DNA from: Deltaproteobacteria bacterium
Lineage (GTDB): Bacteria > Myxococcota_A > UBA796 > GCA-2862545
Assembly: GCA_006226595.1 (NCBI GenBank)
Contig: SBGP01000016.1
Coordinates: forward strand, 1-61,339
DNA: 61,339 nt
Direction of reading: 5' to 3'
Every line of letters starts with the position of its first letter. Position 1 is the first letter of the stretch. Below, piece after piece: positions 49,797-57,312 of this stretch. Under the pieces are notes generated by a model, which was not told where the DNA came from, searched no databases, and worked only from the letters and a program-made list of their open reading frames with translations. Both the position numbers and the translations under genes were made by a program.

Positions 49797-50477
49797 TCAG
49801 GGGCAAGCCACGGCCGCCGACGGATCGACGAGCGGTGTGGGCACGCACAGGAACTCCGCGGTGGACACGGCCTCGACGTGCACGTCGGTCCCGGCGAGCT
49901 CGAGCGGCTCGACGAGGCGAATCACGGCGCAAGCTCCCTCTCCGCAGCCCCAGGTGTTGTCGAGGCGACGTCCTCGCGCGACACCCGCGACCTCGTCCGC
50001 GGCGAGCAGGCCCTCGAGCTCGGCCTGGGCGCGATCCTGGAACCGCCCCCTCTCGAAGCGCAGCAGGAACCGCTCGAGGGCGCCGCCCTCGGTTCGCCCT
50101 GCCAGGGTGAAGCGCACGTCCCGCAGCTCGCCGGTGTCGTCGATGTCGAAGCGCCCCGCGACCACACCGCCGCGGATCTCCTGCCGAAAGCCGACGCCGT
50201 CGGCATCGGGAGTGAGGGTGAGCACGAGCACGCCCTCGGGCCCCCAGCGCGCGTGCACGGCATCGTCCACCTGCCACGCGAAGGCCTCGCCGCGCAGCGC
50301 CTCCCAGCGGGAGCGAGACACCAGTCGCGTGCGGACCTCCGCGGTCGACAGCTGGGTCACCGCGCGGGCGTGAACCTCCCACTCGGACGGCGAGAGCCAC
50401 CCGACGACCCCGATGAACAGGGTGAGGAGCACGGTTGACACGAGGGTCGCGATCACGAGCCGGCGAGCTTGTTCCAC
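49797..50477 (-). CDS. Membrane-anchored SRPBCC-like hypothetical protein
   Basis: A 226-residue protein starting with GTG. One N-terminal membrane helix (about residues 8-28, LVIATLVSTVLLTLFIGVVG) is followed by an ~120-residue region alternating strands and a long helix, with YEWEVHA-like start and ALERFLLRFERGRFQDRAQAEL near the end, in the manner of SRPBCC ligand-binding proteins. The tail contains three cysteines. Family call is tentative. Confidence 0.55.
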   Translation of the reverse strand: MEQARRLVIATLVSTVLLTLFIGVVGWLSPSEWEVHARAVTQLSTAEVRTRLVSRSRWEALRGEAFAWQVDDAVHARWGPEGVLVLTLTPDADGVGFRQEIRGGVVAGRFDIDDTGELRDVRFTLAGRTEGGALERFLLRFERGRFQDRAQAELEGLLAADEVAGVARGRRLDNTWGCGEGACAVIRLVEPLELAGTDVHVEAVSTAEFLCVPTPLVDPSAAVACP

Positions 50478-50559
50478 GCGCCCTCATACACGCACCGCTC
50501 GTGTCTCGCACGCTGCACGACGCGCTCCCCGCGGTTACTCGGGCCGCCCAGGAGGTCGC

Positions 50560-51189
50560 ATGGGCGTGGTGCACGAAGCCCTGTCGCAAGACATCGAGCT
50601 GTCGATGGGACGCCACGATCGCGGCGTGCTCGACGGACTGATCCGCCAGTGGCGCAGCGCGGATGCCGATGGCAAGGCCGCCATTGCCGGCGAGTTCCGC
50701 GAGCTGCTCGCGGCCGAGGACATCAAGCGTCGCAGCGCGGCGGTGCTGTTCTTCGAGCGCCTGCCCGCCGACGACGACGGGGCCCTGCTCGCCGAGGTCG
50801 AGGCGAACCCCGGCCGCTTCGAGCACCAGCCCGATCCCTGGTTCGGCTCCGGCGAGCTGCGTGTGCTCGTCGCGGTCGCGCTGTCCCGACGCATGCGCAC
50901 CGAGGCCGAGCGCGACTTCGTTCGCGGCGAAGCCCAGCGCCCGCACCTCGGCCACCGCGTGGTCCCGGGACTGCTCGACACCGACCGCGACTGGGCGCTC
51001 TCCCACGTCGCCGACGTGGTGAAGGCCACGCCCGAGGCCCTCGCGGCCTACGTCCACGGCGTCACCGACGACGAGCTGACCGCCGTCGCCGCCGCCGCTC
51101 GCGGCGCGCTGCTCCCCGAGGTGTTCGAGGGAGTCCTCGCCCACCACGTGGCGGACGAGAACCTGCGGACTCGCGCGCTCGGCGCGTGA
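50560..51189 (+). CDS. Helical-repeat protein of unknown function
   Basis: A 209-residue cytoplasmic protein. The ATG at 50560 has GGAGG four bases upstream. Helix pairs such as VLDGLIRQWRSADADGKAAIA, AAVLFFERLPADDD and LLPEVFEGVLAHHVAD suggest a HEAT-like repeat. No family recognised. Its TGA abuts the stop of the next, convergent gene (TGATCA). Confidence 0.6.
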   Translation: MGVVHEALSQDIELSMGRHDRGVLDGLIRQWRSADADGKAAIAGEFRELLAAEDIKRRSAAVLFFERLPADDDGALLAEVEANPGRFEHQPDPWFGSGELRVLVAVALSRRMRTEAERDFVRGEAQRPHLGHRVVPGLLDTDRDWALSHVADVVKATPEALAAYVHGVTDDELTAVAAAARGALLPEVFEGVLAHHVADENLRTRALGA

Positions 51190-51915
51190 TCACACCTGGG
51201 CGCCGAGCCCGGTGACCACGCGGGCCGAGAGCCACGCCTCGACCTTGACGATGCAGCCCACGTCGGGGTCGATGCCCTCGCACGGCGTGACGACATCGAC
51301 AGTGCCGCCGAGCGTCTTCACGAGCAACGCGAAGTAGTCGCCCCCGCCGAGCGCGTTGCGCAGCCGGCGAACCTCGAGGACGCGACCCGTGAACAGCCCG
51401 GTGGAGCCAGGCTCCCCGTCCGTCCACAGGCCGAGCGGGATGAACGCTTCAGCCGCCAGCGCGAGCTCGGCCGGCGCCGCGTGGAACGAGTCCTCGTTCG
51501 GCCAGCAGGCGATCTGCTCCGCGAAGGCCGCGATCTGCACGGTGCACAGACCACGCTCGGGCGCGAGCCGTGCGTTCGGCAGGTCGAAGACCAGCGGAAA
51601 CAGCCCGTCACCGGCCTCGGTCGGATCCACCCACACGTGCCGCGCGCCGTCGAGTGGCGAGTCGTCGGCACGTGCCACCGCGGTGGTCAGGCTCACTCGC
51701 ATGCGACCGCGACCCGCGAAGTGCGGGTTCATGCCGAACAGCTCGTCCCCCGCCCCCTGCACCCACAGCTCCGCCCCCGCGCCGTCTGCCCAGCGCAGGT
51801 AGAAGCCATCGGCACACTCGAAGCGCATGGCATCGGCCGCCGCGCTCATCGCGAGATCCACGTACTCCTGCTCGGTGCCCACGGGACAACCGAGGCACGC
51901 CATGTGGGTCGCCAT
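51190..51915 (-). CDS. Hypothetical cytoplasmic protein
   Basis: A 241-residue protein with GAGGAGG upstream of the ATG. It begins with a Cys pair (MACLGCPVG). Strand-rich regions follow (GFYLRWADGAGAELWVQG, HFAGRGRMRVSLTTAV), and the last 60 residues (FTGRVLEVRRLRN...VGCIVKVEAWLSARVV) look like an OB-type barrel. I do not recognise the family; its homologs may be annotated as DUF proteins. Confidence 0.6.
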   Translation of the reverse strand: MATHMACLGCPVGTEQEYVDLAMSAAADAMRFECADGFYLRWADGAGAELWVQGAGDELFGMNPHFAGRGRMRVSLTTAVARADDSPLDGARHVWVDPTEAGDGLFPLVFDLPNARLAPERGLCTVQIAAFAEQIACWPNEDSFHAAPAELALAAEAFIPLGLWTDGEPGSTGLFTGRVLEVRRLRNALGGGDYFALLVKTLGGTVDVVTPCEGIDPDVGCIVKVEAWLSARVVTGLGAQV

Positions 51916-52025
51916 CGCCCACCTCCTCTACGCCCCGGGCTTCGCCACGGGGTCTCGTCAACAATCAATGCCCGCAAGGGGTAGCCGAGACGCCGACAAC
52001 GCGCCACACACCAGGTGGAGGTTCG

Positions 52026-52757
52026 ATGGGACTGTACGAAGACGCCAAGCTGTACGATCTGGTGACCGCCTCCCCCGAGCGCGAGGGTCCGTTCTACGCC
52101 GAGATCGCCGAGGACCGCGGCGGACGGGTGCTCGAGCTCGCCACGGGCACGGGTCGCGTCGCCGCTTGGCTGGCCGAACGAGGACTGTCCGTGACCGGCG
52201 TCGATCGCTCCGCGTCGATGCTCGCCGTGGCCCGCGAGCGCAGCGACAAGGTCCGGTGGATCGAGGGCGACATGCGCACGGTTCGCACCGGAGAGACCTA
52301 CGACCTCGTGTTCGTCACGCTCAACTCGCTGCTGCACCTTCACGACCCCGAAGATCACCGGCGCTTCTTCGACACCGTGCGCCAGCACCTCGCCGACGAC
52401 GGTGTCCTCGCCTTCGACGTGTTCTCTCCGAGCGTGCACCTGCTCGCCCGCGACCCGTCCCGGCGGTACCCGATGGTCACCGTCTACGACGAAGAGGCAG
52501 ACGCGGAGCTGATCGTCGAGGAGACCACCTCGTGGGACGTCGCCACACAGGTCTCGCACATTCGCTGGTACTTCTCGTGGCCCGGCAGCCCCGATGCCCG
52601 CGTGTTCGACCTGCACCTGCGCTCGCTGTTCCCCGTCGAGCTGCTCACGCTACTCGAGCTTCACGGCTTCGAGCCCCTCGCCCGCTACGGTGGGTTCGGG
52701 GGCGAGCCGTTCACGAGCCAGAGCCCGATTCAGGTCGTCGTCGCCCGCGCCGTGTGA
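52026..52757 (+). CDS. Class I SAM-dependent methyltransferase
   Basis: A 243-residue protein with GTGGAGG before the ATG. Motif I is RVLELATGTGRVAAWLAERG, motif II GVDRSASMLAVARERS, then WIEGDMRTV and YDLVFVTLNSLLHL. The insertion after residue 130 (TVYDEEADAELIVEETTSW...RWYF) and the C-terminal LFPVELLTLLELHGF occur in a common bacterial subgroup of unknown substrate. Its stop abuts that of gor (TGATCA). Confidence 0.9.
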   Translation: MGLYEDAKLYDLVTASPEREGPFYAEIAEDRGGRVLELATGTGRVAAWLAERGLSVTGVDRSASMLAVARERSDKVRWIEGDMRTVRTGETYDLVFVTLNSLLHLHDPEDHRRFFDTVRQHLADDGVLAFDVFSPSVHLLARDPSRRYPMVTVYDEEADAELIVEETTSWDVATQVSHIRWYFSWPGSPDARVFDLHLRSLFPVELLTLLELHGFEPLARYGGFGGEPFTSQSPIQVVVARAV

Positions 52758-54158
52758 TCAGTCGTCGAGCCGCCGCGCGCGGGTGCGCATCGTGACGAAC
52801 TCCTCGGCGGCGGTCGGGTGGATGCCGATGGTCGCGTCGAGCTGGGTCTTGGTCACGCCGCAGGTCAGCGCCACCGCCAGGCCCTGGATGATCTCGCCGG
52901 CGTCGGGGCCGATCATGTGGAAGCCGAGGACCTTGTCGGTGTCCCCGTCGACCAGGATCTTCATGTAGGTCTTCTCCTGGCGCCCGGTCATCGTCAGCTT
53001 CATCGGCCGGAAGCTGGACTCGTAGACGTCCACGCACGCGCAGCGCCCGCGGGCCTCGTCTTCGGTCAGTCCGACGGTGCCGATGTTCGGCTGCGAGAAC
53101 ACCGCGGTGGCGACGGTGTCGTAGCGAATCGCCTCGCTGCCCGGACCGTAGAGCTTGCGGGCGACGTACATGCCCTGAGCCAGCGCCACGGGCGTGAGCC
53201 GCGGGTAGGCGATGATGTCGCCGAGAGCGAGGATGTGCGGCACGCTGGTCTCGTACTCGCCGTTGACGACGATGGCGCCGTGGCGGTCCCGCTCGACGCC
53301 GAGCTCGTCGAGACCCAGGCCGTCCGTCGCGGGCACCCGCCCGATCGCGTAGAGCACGACGTCCGCGACGAGCCGGTCCGGGTCTTCGCAGAGCACGAGG
53401 TCGTCACTCGCCACCCCGCGCGGTGAGAGCTCGGCGACGATGCCTTCGTCCGTGCGCGACAGGCGCTGGATCTCGGAGCCGGTGCGCAGGTCGATGCCGT
53501 GGGCCCGGACCTCGTCCTCGATGCGCTCGCGCACGCTCTGGTCGAAGCCACGGAGCACGTGACGGCCGTGGTGCACGAGGGTGACCTCGGCGCCGTAGCC
53601 CTTGAAGATGCCGGCGAACTCGAGGCCGATGTAGCCACCGCCGACGACGATCACGCGCTTCGGGCACGCCTCGAGCTCGAAGGCCTCGTCGCTGGTGATC
53701 GCGAGGTCGCCGCCCGGGATCTGCGGACGACGGGGGAAGCCTCCCGTGCACACGGCGATGCGCTCGGCGGTGATGCGCTGGCCATTGACCTCGACGGTGT
53801 GCGGATCGGTGATGCGCGCCCGACCGTGGTGGACCACGACCCCCGCCCGCTCGAGAATGCGTCCGTAGATCGTGTTCAGCCGCGCGATCTCCGCGTCCTT
53901 GTTCGCGAACAGCTTCTTCCAGTCGTGGGACACGCCCTCGACGTGCCAGCCGAAACCCGCCATGTCCGCGAGCTCGGTGCGGAACTCGGAGCCGTACACG
54001 AGCAGCTTCTTGGGCACACAACCGACGTTCACGCAGGTGCCCCCGAGGCGACCGGACTCGGCGAGCGCGACCCTGGCGCCGAAGCCCGAGGCCATGCGCG
54101 ACAGGCGCACGCCGGCGCTGCCTCCACCAATCACGAACAGGTCGACGTCGTAGCTCAT
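52758..54158 (-). CDS. gor: Glutathione-disulfide reductase
   Basis: A 466-residue flavoprotein. ATG 54158 has GGAG upstream. FAD-binding VIGGGSAGVRLSRMA, redox pair Cys42-x4-Cys47 (GGTCVNVGCVPKK), NADPH-binding VVGGGYIGLEFAGIFKGYG followed by HHGRHVLRGFD with the Arg residues that prefer NADPH, and the C-terminal catalytic motif GIHPTAAEEFVTMR. These fit glutathione reductase rather than lipoamide dehydrogenase or mercuric reductase. Trypanothione- or mycothione-type specificity cannot be excluded. It supports thiol redox balance. Confidence 0.92.
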   Translation of the reverse strand: MSYDVDLFVIGGGSAGVRLSRMASGFGARVALAESGRLGGTCVNVGCVPKKLLVYGSEFRTELADMAGFGWHVEGVSHDWKKLFANKDAEIARLNTIYGRILERAGVVVHHGRARITDPHTVEVNGQRITAERIAVCTGGFPRRPQIPGGDLAITSDEAFELEACPKRVIVVGGGYIGLEFAGIFKGYGAEVTLVHHGRHVLRGFDQSVRERIEDEVRAHGIDLRTGSEIQRLSRTDEGIVAELSPRGVASDDLVLCEDPDRLVADVVLYAIGRVPATDGLGLDELGVERDRHGAIVVNGEYETSVPHILALGDIIAYPRLTPVALAQGMYVARKLYGPGSEAIRYDTVATAVFSQPNIGTVGLTEDEARGRCACVDVYESSFRPMKLTMTGRQEKTYMKILVDGDTDKVLGFHMIGPDAGEIIQGLAVALTCGVTKTQLDATIGIHPTAAEEFVTMRTRARRLDD

Positions 54159-54267
54159 GCGTTCTCCACGAAGGTCAGTCGCATATCGCGGGCGAACGTG
54201 ACGCGAGGTGGCTTGCTGTGCATCGCAGCGTCCATGTACAACCGAGAGGCTGCTGGCGCCGAGGCTC

Positions 54268-54426
54268 ATGCATCCAGACGACACCCTCCTCGACCGACTC
54301 GATCGCGAGCGCACGGACCGCCCGAACCGGTCCACCCAGGCGGTGGTCTCGGTCGGGGCGCCCACCGTCGTCATCCTCGCCGTCGAGCTTGTCGGGCTGG
54401 ACCCCTTCGAGAAGGAGGAGCCCTGA
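54268..54426 (+). CDS. Small hypothetical protein upstream of the epoxide hydrolase gene
   Basis: A 52-residue frame with GAGG four bases before the ATG and GC-rich third positions. It reads MHPDDTLLDRLDRERTDR at the start, has one hydrophobic segment (TVVILAVELVGL) and an acidic end. It ends six bases before the next start and is likely co-transcribed. Confidence 0.5.
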   Translation: MHPDDTLLDRLDRERTDRPNRSTQAVVSVGAPTVVILAVELVGLDPFEKEEP

Positions 54427-54431
54427 GTCGC

Positions 54432-55277
54432 GTGCGACTCCCGACGACCGGCATCCACCTCGAGGTCGCCGAGCACGGTCCCGCGGACGGGCCCCCCGTC
54501 CTGCTGCTCCACGGGTTTCCGGAGACCATGCACTGCTGGCGGTTTCAGGTGCCCGCGCTCGCGGAGGCGGGCTACCGGGTGATCACGCCGAACCTGCGCG
54601 GCTATGGCAAGAGCGACAAGCCGCCGCGCATCCGCGACTACGGCCTGGACCTGCTCGCCGACGATGTCGCTGGGCTGCTCGACCACTACGGAATCGCCGA
54701 GGGCTCGGTGGTCGGCCACGACTGGGGCGCCGCCGTTACCTGGCACTTTGCTCGCCGGCATCCGCAGCGCGCGCGCAGGGTGGCCGTGCTCAACTGTCCG
54801 CCCGCCGAGGTCGTGGTGCGCGCGGCCCTCACCCGTCCAAGTCAGGGACTACGCGCCTACCACGGCTACCTGTTCCAGCTGCCCTGGCTGCCACAGCGGC
54901 TGCTCGCCGCACGGGACTTCGCACTTCCGTGGCGAGGCATGGCCGGGACCAGCGCCCGTCCGGGAGCGTTCACGCGCGAGGACAAGGCCTCGTACGTCGC
55001 GGCATGGCGAGAGCCGGGCAGCCTCACCGCGATGATCAACTACTACCGCGCCGCCGTGCGCGACCCCCGCGGCACGCCGAGGGTCGCAAAGGCCGTGTGT
55101 CCCGTGCTCCTCGTGTGGGGAACCGGCGATCACGTGCTCCAGACAAGGCTCATCGACGAGTGCGCCGCCTATGCCGAGGACCTGCGGGTCCGGCGTCTCG
55201 ACGGCGTGAGCCACTGGGTGAACGTCGATGCCCCCGAGCAGGTCAACGAGGCGCTGCTCGCGTTCCTCGGGGACTGA
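54432..55277 (+). CDS. Alpha/beta hydrolase, epoxide hydrolase-like
   Basis: A 281-residue enzyme. I use the GTG at 54432; a CTG nine bases earlier has a closer GGAGG. Motifs: oxyanion HGFPE (27-31), nucleophile Asp97 in GHDWGAAV, lid GYLFQLPWLPQ with a Tyr that may polarise the epoxide, and catalytic His in GVSHWVNVDAPEQV. Asp in the elbow and HGxP argue for an epoxide hydrolase over a dehalogenase or esterase. Substrate unknown. Confidence 0.88.
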   Translation: MRLPTTGIHLEVAEHGPADGPPVLLLHGFPETMHCWRFQVPALAEAGYRVITPNLRGYGKSDKPPRIRDYGLDLLADDVAGLLDHYGIAEGSVVGHDWGAAVTWHFARRHPQRARRVAVLNCPPAEVVVRAALTRPSQGLRAYHGYLFQLPWLPQRLLAARDFALPWRGMAGTSARPGAFTREDKASYVAAWREPGSLTAMINYYRAAVRDPRGTPRVAKAVCPVLLVWGTGDHVLQTRLIDECAAYAEDLRVRRLDGVSHWVNVDAPEQVNEALLAFLGD

Positions 55278-55278
55278 T

Positions 55279-56007
55279 CTACTCGACCCGCTGCAGCTGC
55301 AGCTCCACGTCCATCAAGTTGCCGAGCACGGTCCACGCGACGTCCTCGTCGGTCGCGAAGTCCACGCCATCGAAGGCCGAAGACAGCGGGCGACGGACCA
55401 CCGCCTCCAGGGTCCCCTGTTGGTACAGGTCACCGGGAAGGTCGAGCAGCGCGCCGTGCCCGTAGGTCGTGCTCACGTCGAGCGGCTCGGCGTGGCCATC
55501 CGGGTGGGTGACCGTGCCCACGAGCCGCAGCGACAGGCCGAGATCGGCGGCGGCCGCCCCGGCCGTCTCCTCGTCGGCACGCCACGCGAGGTAGTGCAGC
55601 CGGCAGTACAGCGCCTCGTCGAACACGAGGTCGCCGTAGGCCCGAGGCTCGGGGTTCACGAGGTCCTCGGTCAGCGGAGACGACCACGTGGACGGATCGG
55701 CGGCGGTGCCGTGCCCAGCGTGAGCGGTCGGCAGGAGCACGTCGAGCCAGCTGCGCGCGACCACGTCCTCACAGGCGACGAGGGCCACGGCCCAGGTCGT
55801 GAGCGAGCCCTCGGTGATCTCGACGCGATAGCCGAGGTCGGTGTCGACGGCCCACCCGGCATCGGTCGCCTCGAGCCGGGTCGTGTCGAAGGCGAGGGTG
55901 TAGCGGGCCGCCGAGAAGCCGTTCTCGGGGGGAAGCGCCTCCCCGGTGTCGAGGAGGGGAACCTCGGCCGCGCAGGCGACCAGGCTCAGCGGCCACAGCC
56001 ACCTCAC
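55279..56007 (-). CDS. His-containing lipoprotein, possible metal-binding partner of the YHYH protein
   Basis: A 242-residue lipoprotein with lipobox LSLVACA. The GTG start overlaps the TGA of the upstream YHYH gene, so the two are coupled. Mature features are a His/Gly stretch (LLPTAHAGHGTAAD), a YCRLHYLAW motif and predicted strands. The organisation is reminiscent of MbnP-type copper-associated proteins, but this is a tentative pattern match. Confidence 0.6.
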   Translation of the reverse strand: MRWLWPLSLVACAAEVPLLDTGEALPPENGFSAARYTLAFDTTRLEATDAGWAVDTDLGYRVEITEGSLTTWAVALVACEDVVARSWLDVLLPTAHAGHGTAADPSTWSSPLTEDLVNPEPRAYGDLVFDEALYCRLHYLAWRADEETAGAAAADLGLSLRLVGTVTHPDGHAEPLDVSTTYGHGALLDLPGDLYQQGTLEAVVRRPLSSAFDGVDFATDEDVAWTVLGNLMDVELQLQRVE

Positions 56008-57065
56008 TGGCAGTCCGTCGGGCAGTTGTCCACGGTCTCGGGGCCATCACACTGGCCGTCGCCACAGCACATCGAGGTCTGGCCGACGTCACTGCAGGTC
56101 GGCAGCGTGTCGCCGCCGCCACCGTTGTTGCCACCGCCGATGTTGCCGTCGACCTCGCCGCTGTAGCAGCCGAGGATGTACGGGAAGCCCGAGGTGGCGT
56201 GGTAGTGGTAGTCACCCTGCGGGCCGGTGTGACCATTGCACTGGTCCAGGTACTGCGCACCGGACTGGGCCACGTAGTCGTAGTTGTCCCAGGCATACGT
56301 CGTCGGGTCGCCGGTCTGCTGCCAGCTGGACTCGTAGGTGCGGATGCTCGTGCACCCGGAGTCCGCGCAGCCTCGCGGCCCGTAGATCGGAAAGCCGTCC
56401 ATCGCGAAGCCGATGACCGGGTCCGGCTCGCTGTTGCCGACCGTCACGCCCTGGAGCACGCAGCTGACGAGCAGTGCGTGGTAGTGGTAGTCGGCGCTAC
56501 CGCCGGTGTGGCCCAGGCACTGGTCGACGATGTCGTTGTACACGGGGTCGCCGTAGGGATCGGGGAACTGCCCCTCGTTGGGCCCGTAGATCACGAGGCC
56601 ATTCACCGCGAAGCCCGCGGTACCGAGCAGCGGAATGTCCGAGGGCGTCGTCGCGAGCGTCGGGTTGCGCGGAATCGTCCACTCCCAGCTCTGCGCGGCC
56701 AGGCCGTTCGGAGTCAGCGGCACGTACTCGTATTCGGGAATGCCGTTGCTGGTGACGACCAGGTTGTCCCCGTCGCACACCGCCTGCACCCAGGGGTCCG
56801 GGTAGGCGCTGTTCGCCGGGTCAGCGGTGAGCGTCGGGAACAGGTCCGCCTCGGGACAGAGGTTCGGGTCGGTGTCGGTGTCCGTGTCGCTGTCGGTGTC
56901 CGCGTCGGTATCGGTGTCCGTGTCCGCATCGGTGTCGGCGTCGGTATCGGTGTCCGTGTCGGTCTCGACGAGGCCGGTGTCGGCGCCGGTCGGGTCGTCT
57001 TCGACGGACGCACCCGTCGTGCAGGCGGTGAGCGAGAGGATGAGCAGAACGGCGCGGGTCTTCAT
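56004..57065 (-). CDS. YHYH-domain lipoprotein with Asp-Thr repeat
   Basis: A 353-residue protein with AAGGAGGT before the ATG and lipobox LSLTACTTG (Cys15). Residues 35-66 are an Asp-Thr repeat, probably a flexible spacer from the outer membrane. Two YHYH motifs (ADYHYHALL and GDYHYHATSG), each after a C-x-GHTG string, define YHYH-domain proteins, which are thought to bind metal. A Gly/Asn-rich linker leads to a C-terminal Cys cluster (MCCGDGQCDGPE...NCPTDCQ), a short module seen in myxobacterial surface proteins. Confidence 0.85.
   Translation of the reverse strand: MKTRAVLLILSLTACTTGASVEDDPTGADTGLVETDTDTDTDADTDADTDTDTDADTDSDTDTDTDPNLCPEADLFPTLTADPANSAYPDPWVQAVCDGDNLVVTSNGIPEYEYVPLTPNGLAAQSWEWTIPRNPTLATTPSDIPLLGTAGFAVNGLVIYGPNEGQFPDPYGDPVYNDIVDQCLGHTGGSADYHYHALLVSCVLQGVTVGNSEPDPVIGFAMDGFPIYGPRGCADSGCTSIRTYESSWQQTGDPTTYAWDNYDYVAQSGAQYLDQCNGHTGPQGDYHYHATSGFPYILGCYSGEVDGNIGGGNNGGGGDTLPTCSDVGQTSMCCGDGQCDGPETVDNCPTDCQ
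56868..56963 (-). repeat. In-frame hexanucleotide repeat coding Asp-Thr
   Basis: About 16 degenerate copies of a GACACX-type hexamer (minus strand) encode residues 35-66 of the YHYH protein. Length changes in multiples of six would keep the frame. Confidence 0.85.
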
Positions 57066-57300
57066 GGGGTGGACCTCCTTCGCGCCGCCGTACAGCAAGG
57101 GCTGTGCCACTCGCACACCGAGCCCCCTCGAACGGCACTGTGTGCGCACTCAGCGAGGAATCGCCAAGTTCACGACCGCGTGCGGCCCGACGAGGACGTG
57201 CAGCCTGCGCACGCCCCGATGCAGCCTCCGCAGTCCAGCGGATGTCAGGGCCCACGCGTGGCGGGGCCGCCGAAGTGCGACCAGCCCGCTCCGATCGGGG

Positions 57301-57306
57301 TAGGAT
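57301..57306 (+). promoter_or_regulatory. Candidate -10 element for leaderless transcription
   Basis: TAGGAT lies six bases before the ATG at 57313, so a normal start point would fall on the ATG itself. The -35 match is poor (GCGACC). The same layout precedes the gene at 39708. Confidence 0.3.
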
Positions 57307-57312
57307 CGCGCC

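Noticed and set aside
56868-56963. Phase-variable repeat able to switch the YHYH gene off
   Set aside because: The unit is six bases, so gain or loss of units does not shift the frame, and the copies are imperfect.
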